64,000 nt of DNA, taken from positions 62,001-126,000 of the forward strand of contig JAZUCL010000014.1 in NCBI GenBank assembly GCA_045639125.1, given 5' to 3'. Position 1 is the first letter of the stretch. Every line of letters begins with the position of its first letter. A program made the position numbers and the translations under genes. This DNA comes from JAZUCL01 sp045639125 (GTDB lineage: Bacteria; Bacillota; Clostridia; Oscillospirales; QAMX01). Positions 34,652 to 42,747 of this stretch are shown piece by piece. The notes under the pieces were generated by a model. That model did not search any database. It was not told where the DNA came from and was given only the letters and a program-made list of their open reading frames with translations.

Positions 34652-34676
34652 AGCCCAATTAGGAGTTGAATTTATT

Positions 34677-35789
34677 TTGAAAATTATGATCCTCACGGTT
34701 ACTGCAGGTTACGGTCATCACGCAACTGCAAATGCCGTAGCAGACTCTCTCAGACAAAAAGGAGCAGAGGTTGAAGTTGTAGACGTACTTGAGCAAATAA
34801 ACAAACTGCTTCAGGAGTTTGTTGCCCGTGGCTATCTTATGACTGTAAAGCGTATGCAAAATGCATATCGCATTGTATATAATTTCTTGGAACGTAAAGA
34901 GCAGACAACATCAAAATATAACATAGCAAATCTTGTAACGGCTCTTATGGCATTTAAGTTTGAAGATTTTATATTTGACGCTGCCCCCGACGCTATTGTA
35001 TGTACCCATATTACCGCTGCACAAATTGTAAATGAGTTAAAACGCCGTGACAAACTTCCTGTTCCTACTGTTGGTATAGTCACCGACTATACCATTCACC
35101 CATTTTGGGAGGACGTGTGTGAAGTTGAGTATATTACAATAGCAAGCGACTTACTCGTTCATCGTGCTGTGACAAAGGGCGTTCCGAGAGAGCACATTTT
35201 ACCGCTCGGTATACCTGTCCACCCTAAATTTGCAAATAAGATTCCAAAGGCAGAGGCACGTGCACTGCTTGGGCTTGACCTTTATAAACCTGTTCTTCTG
35301 CTTATGAGCGGCAGTATGGGGTATGGCAATCTTTCAAAACTCGTAACTGAAATCCACGAGGAGAATGAGTCATTACAAATCATTGCCGTATGCGGAAACA
35401 ATAAGGCACAATATGAGCAACTACTTGAAATGGGTGAGTTGCCGTGGTTGTTCCCATACGGATTTGTAAAAAACGTTGACGAACTAATGGACGCTGCCGA
35501 CTGTATTTTAACTAAGCCGGGCGGTTTGACAGTAAGTGAGTCGTTGGCAAAGGGGCTTCCGATGATTTTAATGAATCCAATCCCCGGTCACGAGGAGCGT
35601 AATGTTGAGTTCTTGCTAAATAACGGCATGGCTCTTCTTGTAACAAAGACATTCCCCATAAGTGATGCGTTATATTTCTTATTCCACGATACGAAACGAC
35701 TTGAACTTATGAGTGAAAGTATTAAACTCTATTCAAAGCCAACGGCTACCGATGACATTAGCAACTTCGTCATCGGTTTGTGCAAATAA
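34677..35789 (+). CDS. MGDG-synthase/UgtP-like diacylglycerol glycosyltransferase
   Basis: 370 residues of GT28 type. The N-terminal domain starts TVTAGYGHHATANAVADSL, typical of MGDG_synth, and the C-terminal half holds VCGNNKAQ, FPYGFVKNVDELMDAADCIL and TKPGGLTVSESLAKGLPMI for UDP-sugar binding. It likely adds glucose or galactose to diacylglycerol for glycolipids or a lipoteichoic acid anchor. The start is a TTG 11 bases after AGGAG; the next ATG is 20 bases away. Its terminator is the left hairpin beside the repeat element. Confidence 0.88.
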   Translation: MKIMILTVTAGYGHHATANAVADSLRQKGAEVEVVDVLEQINKLLQEFVARGYLMTVKRMQNAYRIVYNFLERKEQTTSKYNIANLVTALMAFKFEDFIFDAAPDAIVCTHITAAQIVNELKRRDKLPVPTVGIVTDYTIHPFWEDVCEVEYITIASDLLVHRAVTKGVPREHILPLGIPVHPKFANKIPKAEARALLGLDLYKPVLLLMSGSMGYGNLSKLVTEIHEENESLQIIAVCGNNKAQYEQLLEMGELPWLFPYGFVKNVDELMDAADCILTKPGGLTVSESLAKGLPMILMNPIPGHEERNVEFLLNNGMALLVTKTFPISDALYFLFHDTKRLELMSESIKLYSKPTATDDISNFVIGLCK

Positions 35790-35801
35790 AATTACATAAA
35801 C

Positions 35802-35836
35802 AAAAATTGCCATCTGTTTTACAGATGGCAATTTTT
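35802..35836 (+). terminator. Terminator of the ugtP-like gene; left flank of repeat element
   Basis: Perfect 16-bp stem AAAAATTGCCATCTGT/ACAGATGGCAATTTTT with loop TTT, starting 12 bases after the stop. A near copy of this hairpin occurs at 36089-36125 on the far side of the repeat core. Confidence 0.92.
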
Positions 35837-36088
35837 CAATCTGTCAAAAAAGCATTTTTGACAGATTGACAGAGGTCTAAGAAGCCTCCAAGACAAGCAA
35901 ACCGCACGTGTCGGCGTACATAGGTACGGTAGCGTGCGGTTTGTGCAGGAAGCCAAAATGTCTTGCGTAGCAAGCCTTTTGGGGCTTTCGTGCGATGCTT
36001 CATCTTTGACTTCGTGATATGCTTGATGATCAAATGTCCCAATCGGTATATTCTGCATTTTGGCGGTTGGGGGTTCTTTGACGCTCTG
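35837..36088 (+). mobile_element. Terminator-nested repeat element, copy 1 (252 bp)
   Basis: Non-coding repeat about 95% identical to 54756-55010 (opposite orientation): nine substitutions and three single-base indels by eye. Ends CAATCTGTCAAA and TTTGACGCTCTG are imperfect inverted repeats. Internal hairpins: 35837-35868 (14-bp stem), CAAACCGCACG/CGTGCGGTTTG (35898-35943, with inner CGTAC/GTACG), CCAAAA-CTTGC/GCAAG-TTTTGG (35953-35982) and CCCAATCG/CGGTTGGG (36038-36071). The single-base indels break every reading frame between copies, so it is not coding. It could be a miniature mobile element or a structured RNA. Flanked on both sides by versions of the same terminator. Confidence 0.8.
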
Positions 36089-36125
36089 AAAAATGCCATC
36101 TGTTTTAGACAGATGGCATTTTTTT
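36089..36125. terminator. Right-flank terminator; serves ricT from the other side
   Basis: 15-bp stem AAAAATGCCATCTGT/ACAGATGGCATTTTT with loop TTTAG. It is a slightly diverged duplicate of 35802-35836 and lies 18 bases from the ricT stop, where it can end the minus-strand transcript. Confidence 0.88.
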
Positions 36126-36143
36126 GCAAGCATATTAAATATT

Positions 36144-37349
36144 TTACGCATTTGGTTCTGACGGTTTCTGTCTATCATGGGATTTAGAATTATTACCGCC
36201 CTTGCCACGATATCCGTAATAGCGTTTTTGATGTTTTTTCACATCTTTGTTTGGCCTTTCATTTCTCGGCTTGTTTTCAACCTTTTGTGTATTGGCAGGT
36301 TTTGCATCATTCGCTACATTGTCTATATTCCTAACAACATCACCGGTTGGGCGTGGACGGTTGTCACGTCTTTGATAATGGTTACTCTTTACATCTTGCT
36401 TTTCCGTCTTTTCACGGCGAGAAACTACAACAGTAACCTTTTTCTCATCTTCGTCAATCATATCAACAAGTTCCGCCGCCGGTTCTTCAAACATCTTATC
36501 GTTCGGTTTTTCCGCTACGTCATCGTTTGCCCCTGTCTTGCCGCTTCCCACAACTTTCAACTCACACTTGGGGTATATTTTAGGTGCGTCTTGTCCATTC
36601 TCCATACTGACCTTACACATACCACGAAGTAAGTTTACCTCTACTATTGTACCAATTCCGTCAGGAGTTTCTACACGTGCATCGACCTTTGGTGTATTGC
36701 GGAGAAGATCCTCATAAGCCTCCTGCTCATACTTTAAGCAACACATCAATCTGCCACAAGTACCTGAAATTTTTGTAGGATTGAGGGATAGACCCTGCTC
36801 CTTAGCCATTTTAATAGATACAGGCTGGAATTCGTCTAAAAACGACGCACAACACAACGGTCTGCCACACATACCAAGCCCACCGTACATCTTTGCCTCG
36901 TCTCGAACTCCTATCTGACGTAGTTCAATTCGCATTCTGAACACACTTGCAAGGTCTTTGACAAGGTCACGGAAGTCAACTCGTCCCTCGGCAGAAAAAT
37001 AAAACAGTATCTTGCTTCTGTCGAAGGCATACTCTACATCAATAAGTTTCATTTCCAACTTATGATCGGCTATTTTGCTTTCACATATAGAAAATGCCTC
37101 TTTTGCTCTCTTTTCATTCTCATGAAGAATCTTAATATCTTCCTCTGTCGCTATACGCAAAACCTTGCGTAACGGCGAAACGATTTTTGATTCGTCAATT
37201 TCTCTGTTAGGCAGCATTACTTCGCTGCACTCTACTCCACGGGCCGTTTCTACAACTACGTAATCTCCCTGCTTTACTTTAATTCCACAGGGGTCAAAGT
37301 AGTAGATTTTCCCAATTTCCTTAAAACGAACTCCAATTATCTCAACCAA
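36144..37349 (-). CDS. ricT: PSP1-domain protein RicT (YaaT)
   Basis: 401 residues. Component of the Ric (Y-)complex that, with RicA and RicF, modulates RNase Y and in Bacillus is needed for sporulation and competence. EIIGVRFKEIGKIYYFDPCG opens the protein; the cysteine motifs CGRPLCC and CGRLMCC, which hold an Fe-S cluster in the complex, are intact. After the PSP1 domain comes a Lys/Arg/Asn-rich tail of about 110 residues. Start: TTG 8 bases after GGAGG; the upstream TTG overlaps the ribosome site. It lies downstream of holB. Confidence 0.92.
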   Translation of the reverse strand: MVEIIGVRFKEIGKIYYFDPCGIKVKQGDYVVVETARGVECSEVMLPNREIDESKIVSPLRKVLRIATEEDIKILHENEKRAKEAFSICESKIADHKLEMKLIDVEYAFDRSKILFYFSAEGRVDFRDLVKDLASVFRMRIELRQIGVRDEAKMYGGLGMCGRPLCCASFLDEFQPVSIKMAKEQGLSLNPTKISGTCGRLMCCLKYEQEAYEDLLRNTPKVDARVETPDGIGTIVEVNLLRGMCKVSMENGQDAPKIYPKCELKVVGSGKTGANDDVAEKPNDKMFEEPAAELVDMIDEDEKKVTVVVSRREKTEKQDVKSNHYQRRDNRPRPTGDVVRNIDNVANDAKPANTQKVENKPRNERPNKDVKKHQKRYYGYRGKGGNNSKSHDRQKPSEPNA

Positions 37350-37366
37350 AAAATAGTCCTCCAATG

Positions 37367-38356
37367 TTATACTGTCGTATTAAAATATCCTGCACACAAT
37401 ATACTCAACAAATGAGGCGTACCGACATTTATCTCTGTCAATTCCTCACATTGTGCCACAAGGTCTGCCATTTTCAAAAGGCCTTCCCGTGATACACGTG
37501 TGCTCAATATATACGCTTTTTCGTCAAATTCTTCACCGGTAGATGTTACGCCGCAAGAAATAACGAGGGCATCTCGCAAAATACTGCAAAGTGCATTCAA
37601 AAACACTGTCATTTCCTGCTTTTTTAATTTTTCAAGACCCACTGTATATGAGGAAAGGGCAAATTCTGTCCCCTCGCACATTGCATCTACAAAGTCCCTT
37701 GCTCGTATCTTTCCCGACGTAAATAGACTTTGTGTTTCCGTATCGTCTTCAAACAGGGAATACGCAACTCCAAGCCGTCCCTGACACGTTTTAATCAATT
37801 CTTTACGTCTATCGTCAGAAACACCATGGTTTTTAAGTGCTGTTTCCATTTCACTATCTGTAAGAGGTGACACAGACAGTTTAAGGCATCGTGACCGCAC
37901 AGTTTCTCGCATTGCATACAGATTTTCCGTCGTCAGTATAAAGTATACATTTGCAGGCGGTTCTTCAAGCACCTTTAACAGTGCATTTTGGGAGGCGGTA
38001 TTCAAATTCTGTGCGTGGCGGATAATTACCACTTTTCCGTTTGCCTCGTTTGGACGAATGAAAACGTCACTTCGTATCTCACGTACGACGTCTACTCTTA
38101 CCTCTTTATCGCCCATATCAAGTATCGTTATATCCGGGTGTCCATTTACTAAAGACTTAATACAATGTGAGCATTTTCCGCATGGGCGGTCATCACCGCT
38201 GCAAAGAAGTGCTGCAGCAATAATTTTTGCAAGTGTAAATTTACCTGTTCCCTGTGCACCACTTATAAGAGTAGCAGAAGGAAACGTATGTGTATCAACA
38301 GCATGGGCAACTGCACTTAAAAGTGATTTGTTACCGTAAAATGAATCAAATCTCAA
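37367..38356 (-). CDS. holB: DNA polymerase III delta' subunit
   Basis: Clamp-loader subunit, 329 residues. ISGAQGTGKFTLAKI is a P-loop (about residues 32-46). The zinc module CSGDDRPCGKCSHC has C-x6-C-x2-C-x2-C. LKVLEEPPANVYFILTTEN and the sensor VRSRC are clamp-loader signatures. It lies between darA and ricT, the order known from Bacillus yaaQ-yaaR-holB-yaaT, but with no yaaR. Ends two bases before darA. Confidence 0.93.
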   Translation of the reverse strand: MRFDSFYGNKSLLSAVAHAVDTHTFPSATLISGAQGTGKFTLAKIIAAALLCSGDDRPCGKCSHCIKSLVNGHPDITILDMGDKEVRVDVVREIRSDVFIRPNEANGKVVIIRHAQNLNTASQNALLKVLEEPPANVYFILTTENLYAMRETVRSRCLKLSVSPLTDSEMETALKNHGVSDDRRKELIKTCQGRLGVAYSLFEDDTETQSLFTSGKIRARDFVDAMCEGTEFALSSYTVGLEKLKKQEMTVFLNALCSILRDALVISCGVTSTGEEFDEKAYILSTRVSREGLLKMADLVAQCEELTEINVGTPHLLSILCAGYFNTTV

Positions 38357-38358
38357 GG

Positions 38359-38682
38359 TTATACTCTTTCAAACTCATCGACATTAAGTACAAAGATAGT
38401 AGCCCCGCCTACTGTTACCTCAACGGACATTGAGGGGTAAAAGCCCATACCGACTCCTCCGGAGGTGGGAATTATCTGACGGCGAGAGTGGGAATGCTTG
38501 CGGATTACTTCAATTACTTCTGAAACTTTATCATCATCTACACCTACTAAAATAGTCATGTTTCCCGCTTTCAAAAAACCTCCTGTGGTAGCCAGTTTTG
38601 TAACGGAAAATCCATCATGCATCAATTTGTCGACAACAATGCTTGCATCGTCCTGATTGATAATCGCAAGTACCATTTTCAT
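38359..38682 (-). CDS. darA: Cyclic-di-AMP receptor DarA/PstA
   Basis: 107-residue PII-like trimeric protein that binds c-di-AMP. MKMVLAIINQDDASIVVDKL, the TTGGFLKAGNMTILVGVDDD loop and GGATIFVLNVDEFERV are characteristic. The role downstream of c-di-AMP binding is not established in most species. It lies between yaaO and holB; tmk, which is usually next to it, is not found here. Confidence 0.93.
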   Translation of the reverse strand: MKMVLAIINQDDASIVVDKLMHDGFSVTKLATTGGFLKAGNMTILVGVDDDKVSEVIEVIRKHSHSRRQIIPTSGGVGMGFYPSMSVEVTVGGATIFVLNVDEFERV

Positions 38683-38782
38683 AACTGATCGCTCCCTTAT
38701 AAATTATTTAGATGTATCAATTCCCATTTAACATAAGCACTAAGTGGGTTTTATTGTACTGACTTGTCGGTATCTTTAAGCG

Positions 38783-40171
38783 TCAATTACTTTTATTTAT
38801 GACTCGTATTGGGTGGGACAAATACTCCCCCACACTCTCATTATAACCATTTTTCATTAAATACTCAATAGTTTTTTTATCAATTTCTTCTCCCGGTGCA
38901 AAAATAACGACTCCAGGAGGGTAAATTGTGACAGTTTCTGCTGCTATGCGTCCGGCACATTCCGATACGGCAACCATCTGAGTTTCGGCAAAATACGCCT
39001 CTCGTGGCAGACAGTATTGATGAGGTAATGTAGGTAGTTTGATGCTTTTATCTACTTTATCTGATGCTCTCTTTTTTTGTATCGAAACAAGTGCGTCATA
39101 CAGACGGCTAAATGTATCGTCACAATCTGCATCGGTGATAATTGACACAATATTGTTTGTATCGCTCATCTCCACAACTACACCATATTCAGACGACAAA
39201 ATATCTGCCGTCTCTCGTCCCGACATACCTGTATGTGATGTGCGTATCGTCAAACGGCACGGATCATACTCACCACTACGCAAACAGATAAATGGAGTGT
39301 CCTTTTCAATTTTATCTCTTAACTTTTCCGTTTTTTCGGCAACGTCACAATACCTGCCACCATTTCTTTCAAGGTCTGCACGGGCACAGTCAATAGATGC
39401 CATCAATGCATAAGAGGGGCTTGATGTTCCTGTAAGTGCTGCCATTCGACGCAGTTTATCGCAACTAAACTTTTGGTTTGATAAAAGGATTGCCGTTTGT
39501 CCCAAGGCACGTGTCGTTTTATGCATTGATAAAACTTCCATATCGCAACCACAGGCAATAGCATTTTTAATACCTATCGCTGTTAAATGTGCTCCGTGAG
39601 CACCGTCAACAAGTAGGGGTATATTTATTTTATGGCATACGTTTGACAAAGATGTTATATCTTGTATAATGCCATAGTATGTAGGGCTTGTAACAAACAC
39701 AGCAGATACGTCAGGGTGTTTTTCAAGGGTATCTGCAAGCATATCAGGAGAAATACGTGTCGTAACGTCAAAGCCGTCAAGGCGTGGCGGTACAATCCAC
39801 ACTGGAGTAATATTGTAAAGTACCATTGCAGAAACAACGCTTTTATGGCAGTTTCTGTCAAAGGCAACCGTCTTGCCTGCAAATTCAGCGAGCATTGTCA
39901 GTATTCCTAATGTTGAACCGCCTGTTAAAAACACACAGTCTTTTCCGCCATAGTACATAGCGGCACGAGTTTCAGCATTAGCAATGGGGCCTTTTCCCTC
40001 GTACAAGTTGCCTGTTTTATCAAGTTCAGTAAAGTCGATACGGCAAAGTTGTTCCTCAAGAGAAAAAGGCAACTTCTTACCCTTATGCCCGGGCATGTGT
40101 AGCCGTAGATTTCCCTCATTGGCATACTGCTTTAGTGCCTCATAAAGCGGGGCATCGGTAACTTTACTCAT
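38783..40171 (-). CDS. Orn/Lys/Arg decarboxylase-family PLP enzyme (YaaO-like)
   Basis: 462 residues, fold type I. MPGHKGKK at the N-terminus, LTGGSTLGILTM, VTSPTYYGIIQDI, VDGAHGAHL and the cofactor lysine in SMHKTTRALGQTAIL are present. The C-terminal domain is shorter than in E. coli-type wing-bearing enzymes, as in YaaO and Bacillus SpeA-like proteins. Substrate could be arginine, lysine or ornithine; not decidable. The ATG overlaps the end of alr by 8 bases, so the two are translationally coupled. Confidence 0.85.
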   Translation of the reverse strand: MSKVTDAPLYEALKQYANEGNLRLHMPGHKGKKLPFSLEEQLCRIDFTELDKTGNLYEGKGPIANAETRAAMYYGGKDCVFLTGGSTLGILTMLAEFAGKTVAFDRNCHKSVVSAMVLYNITPVWIVPPRLDGFDVTTRISPDMLADTLEKHPDVSAVFVTSPTYYGIIQDITSLSNVCHKINIPLLVDGAHGAHLTAIGIKNAIACGCDMEVLSMHKTTRALGQTAILLSNQKFSCDKLRRMAALTGTSSPSYALMASIDCARADLERNGGRYCDVAEKTEKLRDKIEKDTPFICLRSGEYDPCRLTIRTSHTGMSGRETADILSSEYGVVVEMSDTNNIVSIITDADCDDTFSRLYDALVSIQKKRASDKVDKSIKLPTLPHQYCLPREAYFAETQMVAVSECAGRIAAETVTIYPPGVVIFAPGEEIDKKTIEYLMKNGYNESVGEYLSHPIRVINKSN

Positions 40172-41255
40172 AACTACGCTCCAAAGTTTGCGGTACTAAA
40201 ATAGGATTTACGTCAAACTGTGCCACACTCGTTTCCGTACAGTCAATATTTGTCACGTCAACGGTAGTATGGAGCATACCAACGTGACCCAAAACCTTTG
40301 CCCTTTTGCCGTCGATTAAGACGTACAGAGATTTATTGCTGCCAAAGAGTTTTAAGTCTGCCCACAAGTACCTGAGTTTATCTCGGAAACGGAAAATATC
40401 CCGCTGTCTTGCAAGTTGATATCCGTCTGCATAGCCGATTGGCACAACCGCTATACGTGTAGGTTTTTTTGTAATGTATGCACTGCCATATCCGATACTA
40501 TGACCTCGTGGCAGCCAACGGACTTGACACACCTCACAACAGATACGTGCAACAGGTTTAAGACCCGTATTCTTCACGCCTACCCTACCTGTAAATGCAC
40601 TGCCTATACGCACCGCATCTGTTCCTTTTAAGTCAAAGCGGAACAGATACGGAGAGTTTGCCGCATGGACTACACCAGGGTCATAACCTGCCGATTTTAG
40701 TCGGTCAACAGTTTTTAGAAGTTCATCAAGTTGACGGCGAGTACGTTTCTCATCGCCAAATGCACAGGCGAAATGGGTATAGATGCCTGTAATACTCACC
40801 TTTGTCATAAAGCGAAAGATTGACACAATACGTTCATACTCATTTGGTAAAAATCCGTAACGACCCATGCCTGTATCGAGTTTCAGATGTGCCTCTACAA
40901 TTTCGCCTCTCTTTTCAGCGATACCGCCGATAAGCATTGCATCTGCATAAGAACCGATAGTTGCCGTTGCTTTTGCATCTATAATCTCCTCTACCTCTGA
41001 CTCAGAGGACACGGAGCGAAGCACTAAAATCTCCTCGTCAATGTAGCCTGCCATGCGAAGCCGTAAAGCGTCTGACGGCTCAGTTACGGCAAAGCGGTCT
41101 ATGCCGCTATCACGGAGTACACGAGCAAGGGGTAAAAGTCCCAAACCGTATCCGTTTCCTTTCAAAACACCATAAATTATCCGTCCGTCTGCTTTCTTCT
41201 TGACAATTTCAATATTTGCCTTGAGTTTGTCGGTATCTACAATAAATTTTTTCAT
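40164..41255 (-). CDS. alr: Alanine racemase
   Basis: Interconverts L- and D-alanine for peptidoglycan. 363 residues. The PLP lysine lies in YGVLKGNGYGLG (about 28-39) where standard Alr has VKADAYGHG, and the catalytic tyrosine lies in SIGYGSAY. LKLDTGMGRYGF and TGIYTHFACA are typical. The KGNGYG motif resembles Alr variants and the racemase domain of VanT-like enzymes, so serine racemisation cannot be excluded. It lies between femX and yaaO. Confidence 0.9.
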   Translation of the reverse strand: MKKFIVDTDKLKANIEIVKKKADGRIIYGVLKGNGYGLGLLPLARVLRDSGIDRFAVTEPSDALRLRMAGYIDEEILVLRSVSSESEVEEIIDAKATATIGSYADAMLIGGIAEKRGEIVEAHLKLDTGMGRYGFLPNEYERIVSIFRFMTKVSITGIYTHFACAFGDEKRTRRQLDELLKTVDRLKSAGYDPGVVHAANSPYLFRFDLKGTDAVRIGSAFTGRVGVKNTGLKPVARICCEVCQVRWLPRGHSIGYGSAYITKKPTRIAVVPIGYADGYQLARQRDIFRFRDKLRYLWADLKLFGSNKSLYVLIDGKRAKVLGHVGMLHTTVDVTNIDCTETSVAQFDVNPILVPQTLERSYE

Positions 41256-41291
41256 ATTGTACCTTTTGTGCCTTTCTCAAGAGGGTTTATC

Positions 41292-42353
41292 CTATTTTGA
41301 TGCATTTTTCCGCAAGAATAAAAGTCTGCGGAGTTTTCTGTAAGTATGCTCACCGTTTTTGACGAGCCAGAACATTGGCTTACTTAGTATTAAATCATAT
41401 TCGCCGACAAATTCACAGAAATCGCCGTTGAATCCTTTCTTGAACCTATAAAGTCCGTATAATGGGTTGTCCTCACTTAAGTCGCCAGAAACGCCTCTGA
41501 AATCGTAGATACGGCAATTCTTCTCAATTGCCCAACGAATCATCTCCCATTGGAGCAGATAGTTTGGCATTACATTTCGGTATTCGTTGCTTGAAGCACC
41601 ATAGAGATACCATACCTTGTCACCATACCATATTGCAAGAGTGCCTGCAACAGGCTTTCCCTCATAAAACGCCATATACAATCTTGCGTGTTCGCCTAAC
41701 GCATCCAGCATCTTTTCAAAGTATTCAGGATTTCTCGTTACAAAGCCGTCACGAAGTCCCGTTTCAAGCATGATACGTGCAAAGTCAGGTACCATTTCCT
41801 TGCCGCACAGACGGACCTCAACACCCTTTTTCACCGCAAGGCGAATGTTATATCTCGTCTTTTGTGATATGTGAGCCATAACCTCTTCTTCCGTCTTGCC
41901 CTCTACATTCAAACGAAATACGAATTTCGGCTGAATTCCCTCGAAATTCTTGCCGTGGTCTGTGGAAGAAAATCCTAACTCACTGAGTATCTTGGCAGAC
42001 TCTAAATCTTCTTTAAGTACATCGGGGTCAAGTTTAAGTTCATAACTTTTATACTTCTTTGCAAGTCGCTTTGCACCGTCAACAAGTTCTTTTATTGTGT
42101 CTTTGTCGTGCATATCACATACGGGTCCACGGCAACCGTACATGAGAGTAAACGGGAGCACAGGCACACGGCGTATAAGTACACTCATTACACCTTTTAT
42201 CTTCCCTTCATTGTCACGGCAGAGGATACCCTCCCACTTCCAGTTGTTTTTCACATCGCCCCACAGTCTTGACTGCATGAAATGTCCTTTTTCGTGGGTT
42301 GCTATAAAATCCTCGTATTCTCGTATCGTATCGGCGTTGACAAATTCCGTCAT
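41292..42353 (-). CDS. FemAB/FemX-family peptidoglycan bridge aminoacyltransferase
   Basis: 353 residues with the two GNAT-like domains of the Fem family: HFMQSRLWGDVKNNWKWEGI at the N-terminus and DPDVLKEDLESAKILSELGF in the middle. Residues YNIRLAVKKGVEVR and LAIWYGDKVWYLYGASSNEY are also present. It adds amino acids from aminoacyl-tRNA to the lipid II stem or interpeptide bridge. It lies 36 bases upstream of alr, a sensible neighbour. Start at MTEFVNAD after AGGTGA; an in-frame ATG 54 bases upstream seems less likely. Confidence 0.87.
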   Translation of the reverse strand: MTEFVNADTIREYEDFIATHEKGHFMQSRLWGDVKNNWKWEGILCRDNEGKIKGVMSVLIRRVPVLPFTLMYGCRGPVCDMHDKDTIKELVDGAKRLAKKYKSYELKLDPDVLKEDLESAKILSELGFSSTDHGKNFEGIQPKFVFRLNVEGKTEEEVMAHISQKTRYNIRLAVKKGVEVRLCGKEMVPDFARIMLETGLRDGFVTRNPEYFEKMLDALGEHARLYMAFYEGKPVAGTLAIWYGDKVWYLYGASSNEYRNVMPNYLLQWEMIRWAIEKNCRIYDFRGVSGDLSEDNPLYGLYRFKKGFNGDFCEFVGEYDLILSKPMFWLVKNGEHTYRKLRRLLFLRKNASK

Positions 42354-42498
42354 GCCTAAATCACCTATCCTATCGGTTATTATGCCTATCATTTGGCTAT
42401 ATACCACTATTATCCCATATTTTGTTCCATATTACAATCTGTTTTTCCATATTTTTTCCGATTTTAATAGACGAAAATAAAAATTTTCAAAATGTAGG

Positions 42499-42526
42499 TG
42501 TACAAATCGTATTTTTGTGATATAAT
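42499..42526 (+). promoter_or_regulatory. Extended -10 promoter of rnj
   Basis: TGTACA (42499-42504), 16-base spacer, and TGA-TATAAT (TATAAT at 42521-42526), an extended -10 element. It gives a leader of about 215 bases. Confidence 0.5.
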
Positions 42527-42543
42527 AAATGTAAATAATTTGG

Positions 42544-42629
42544 TATGCGAAATGGTTTTTCGTATACGGCGGTTTTATCACTTGACGTCTAATAGTGTCG
42601 GGCTGTGCTTCCCGAATACAAGACGCCGT
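42544..42629 (+). promoter_or_regulatory. Structured 5' leader of rnj
   Basis: Two adjacent hairpins in the leader: TATGCGAAA/TTTCGTATA (42544-42566), then a larger one closed by ACGGCG/CGCCGT (42566-42629) with nested GTCT/AGAC and TCGGG/CCCGA stems. RNase J acts from 5' ends, so a protective or autoregulatory structure is plausible. Accounts for much of the 340-base gap. Confidence 0.45.
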
Positions 42630-42747
42630 AATTTGACAATACACCGTCTTTTGTGGAATATATCCGCAAAGGCTTATTTTTCGTGCGTCTTTTTTCCTTA
42701 TATGAATACATACTCTAAAATATTTTATAAAAGAAAGAGGTTTATAA

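Noticed and set aside
35837..36088. Group II (class C) intron or intron remnant
   Set aside because: Class C introns do insert next to terminators, but the core is too short, lacks domain V-like sequence, and terminator duplication is not expected from that mechanism.
35819..36208. Short proteins encoded by the repeat element
   Set aside because: Similar frames appear in both copies, but single-base indels (for example in runs of C) shift the frame between them, so no protein is conserved.
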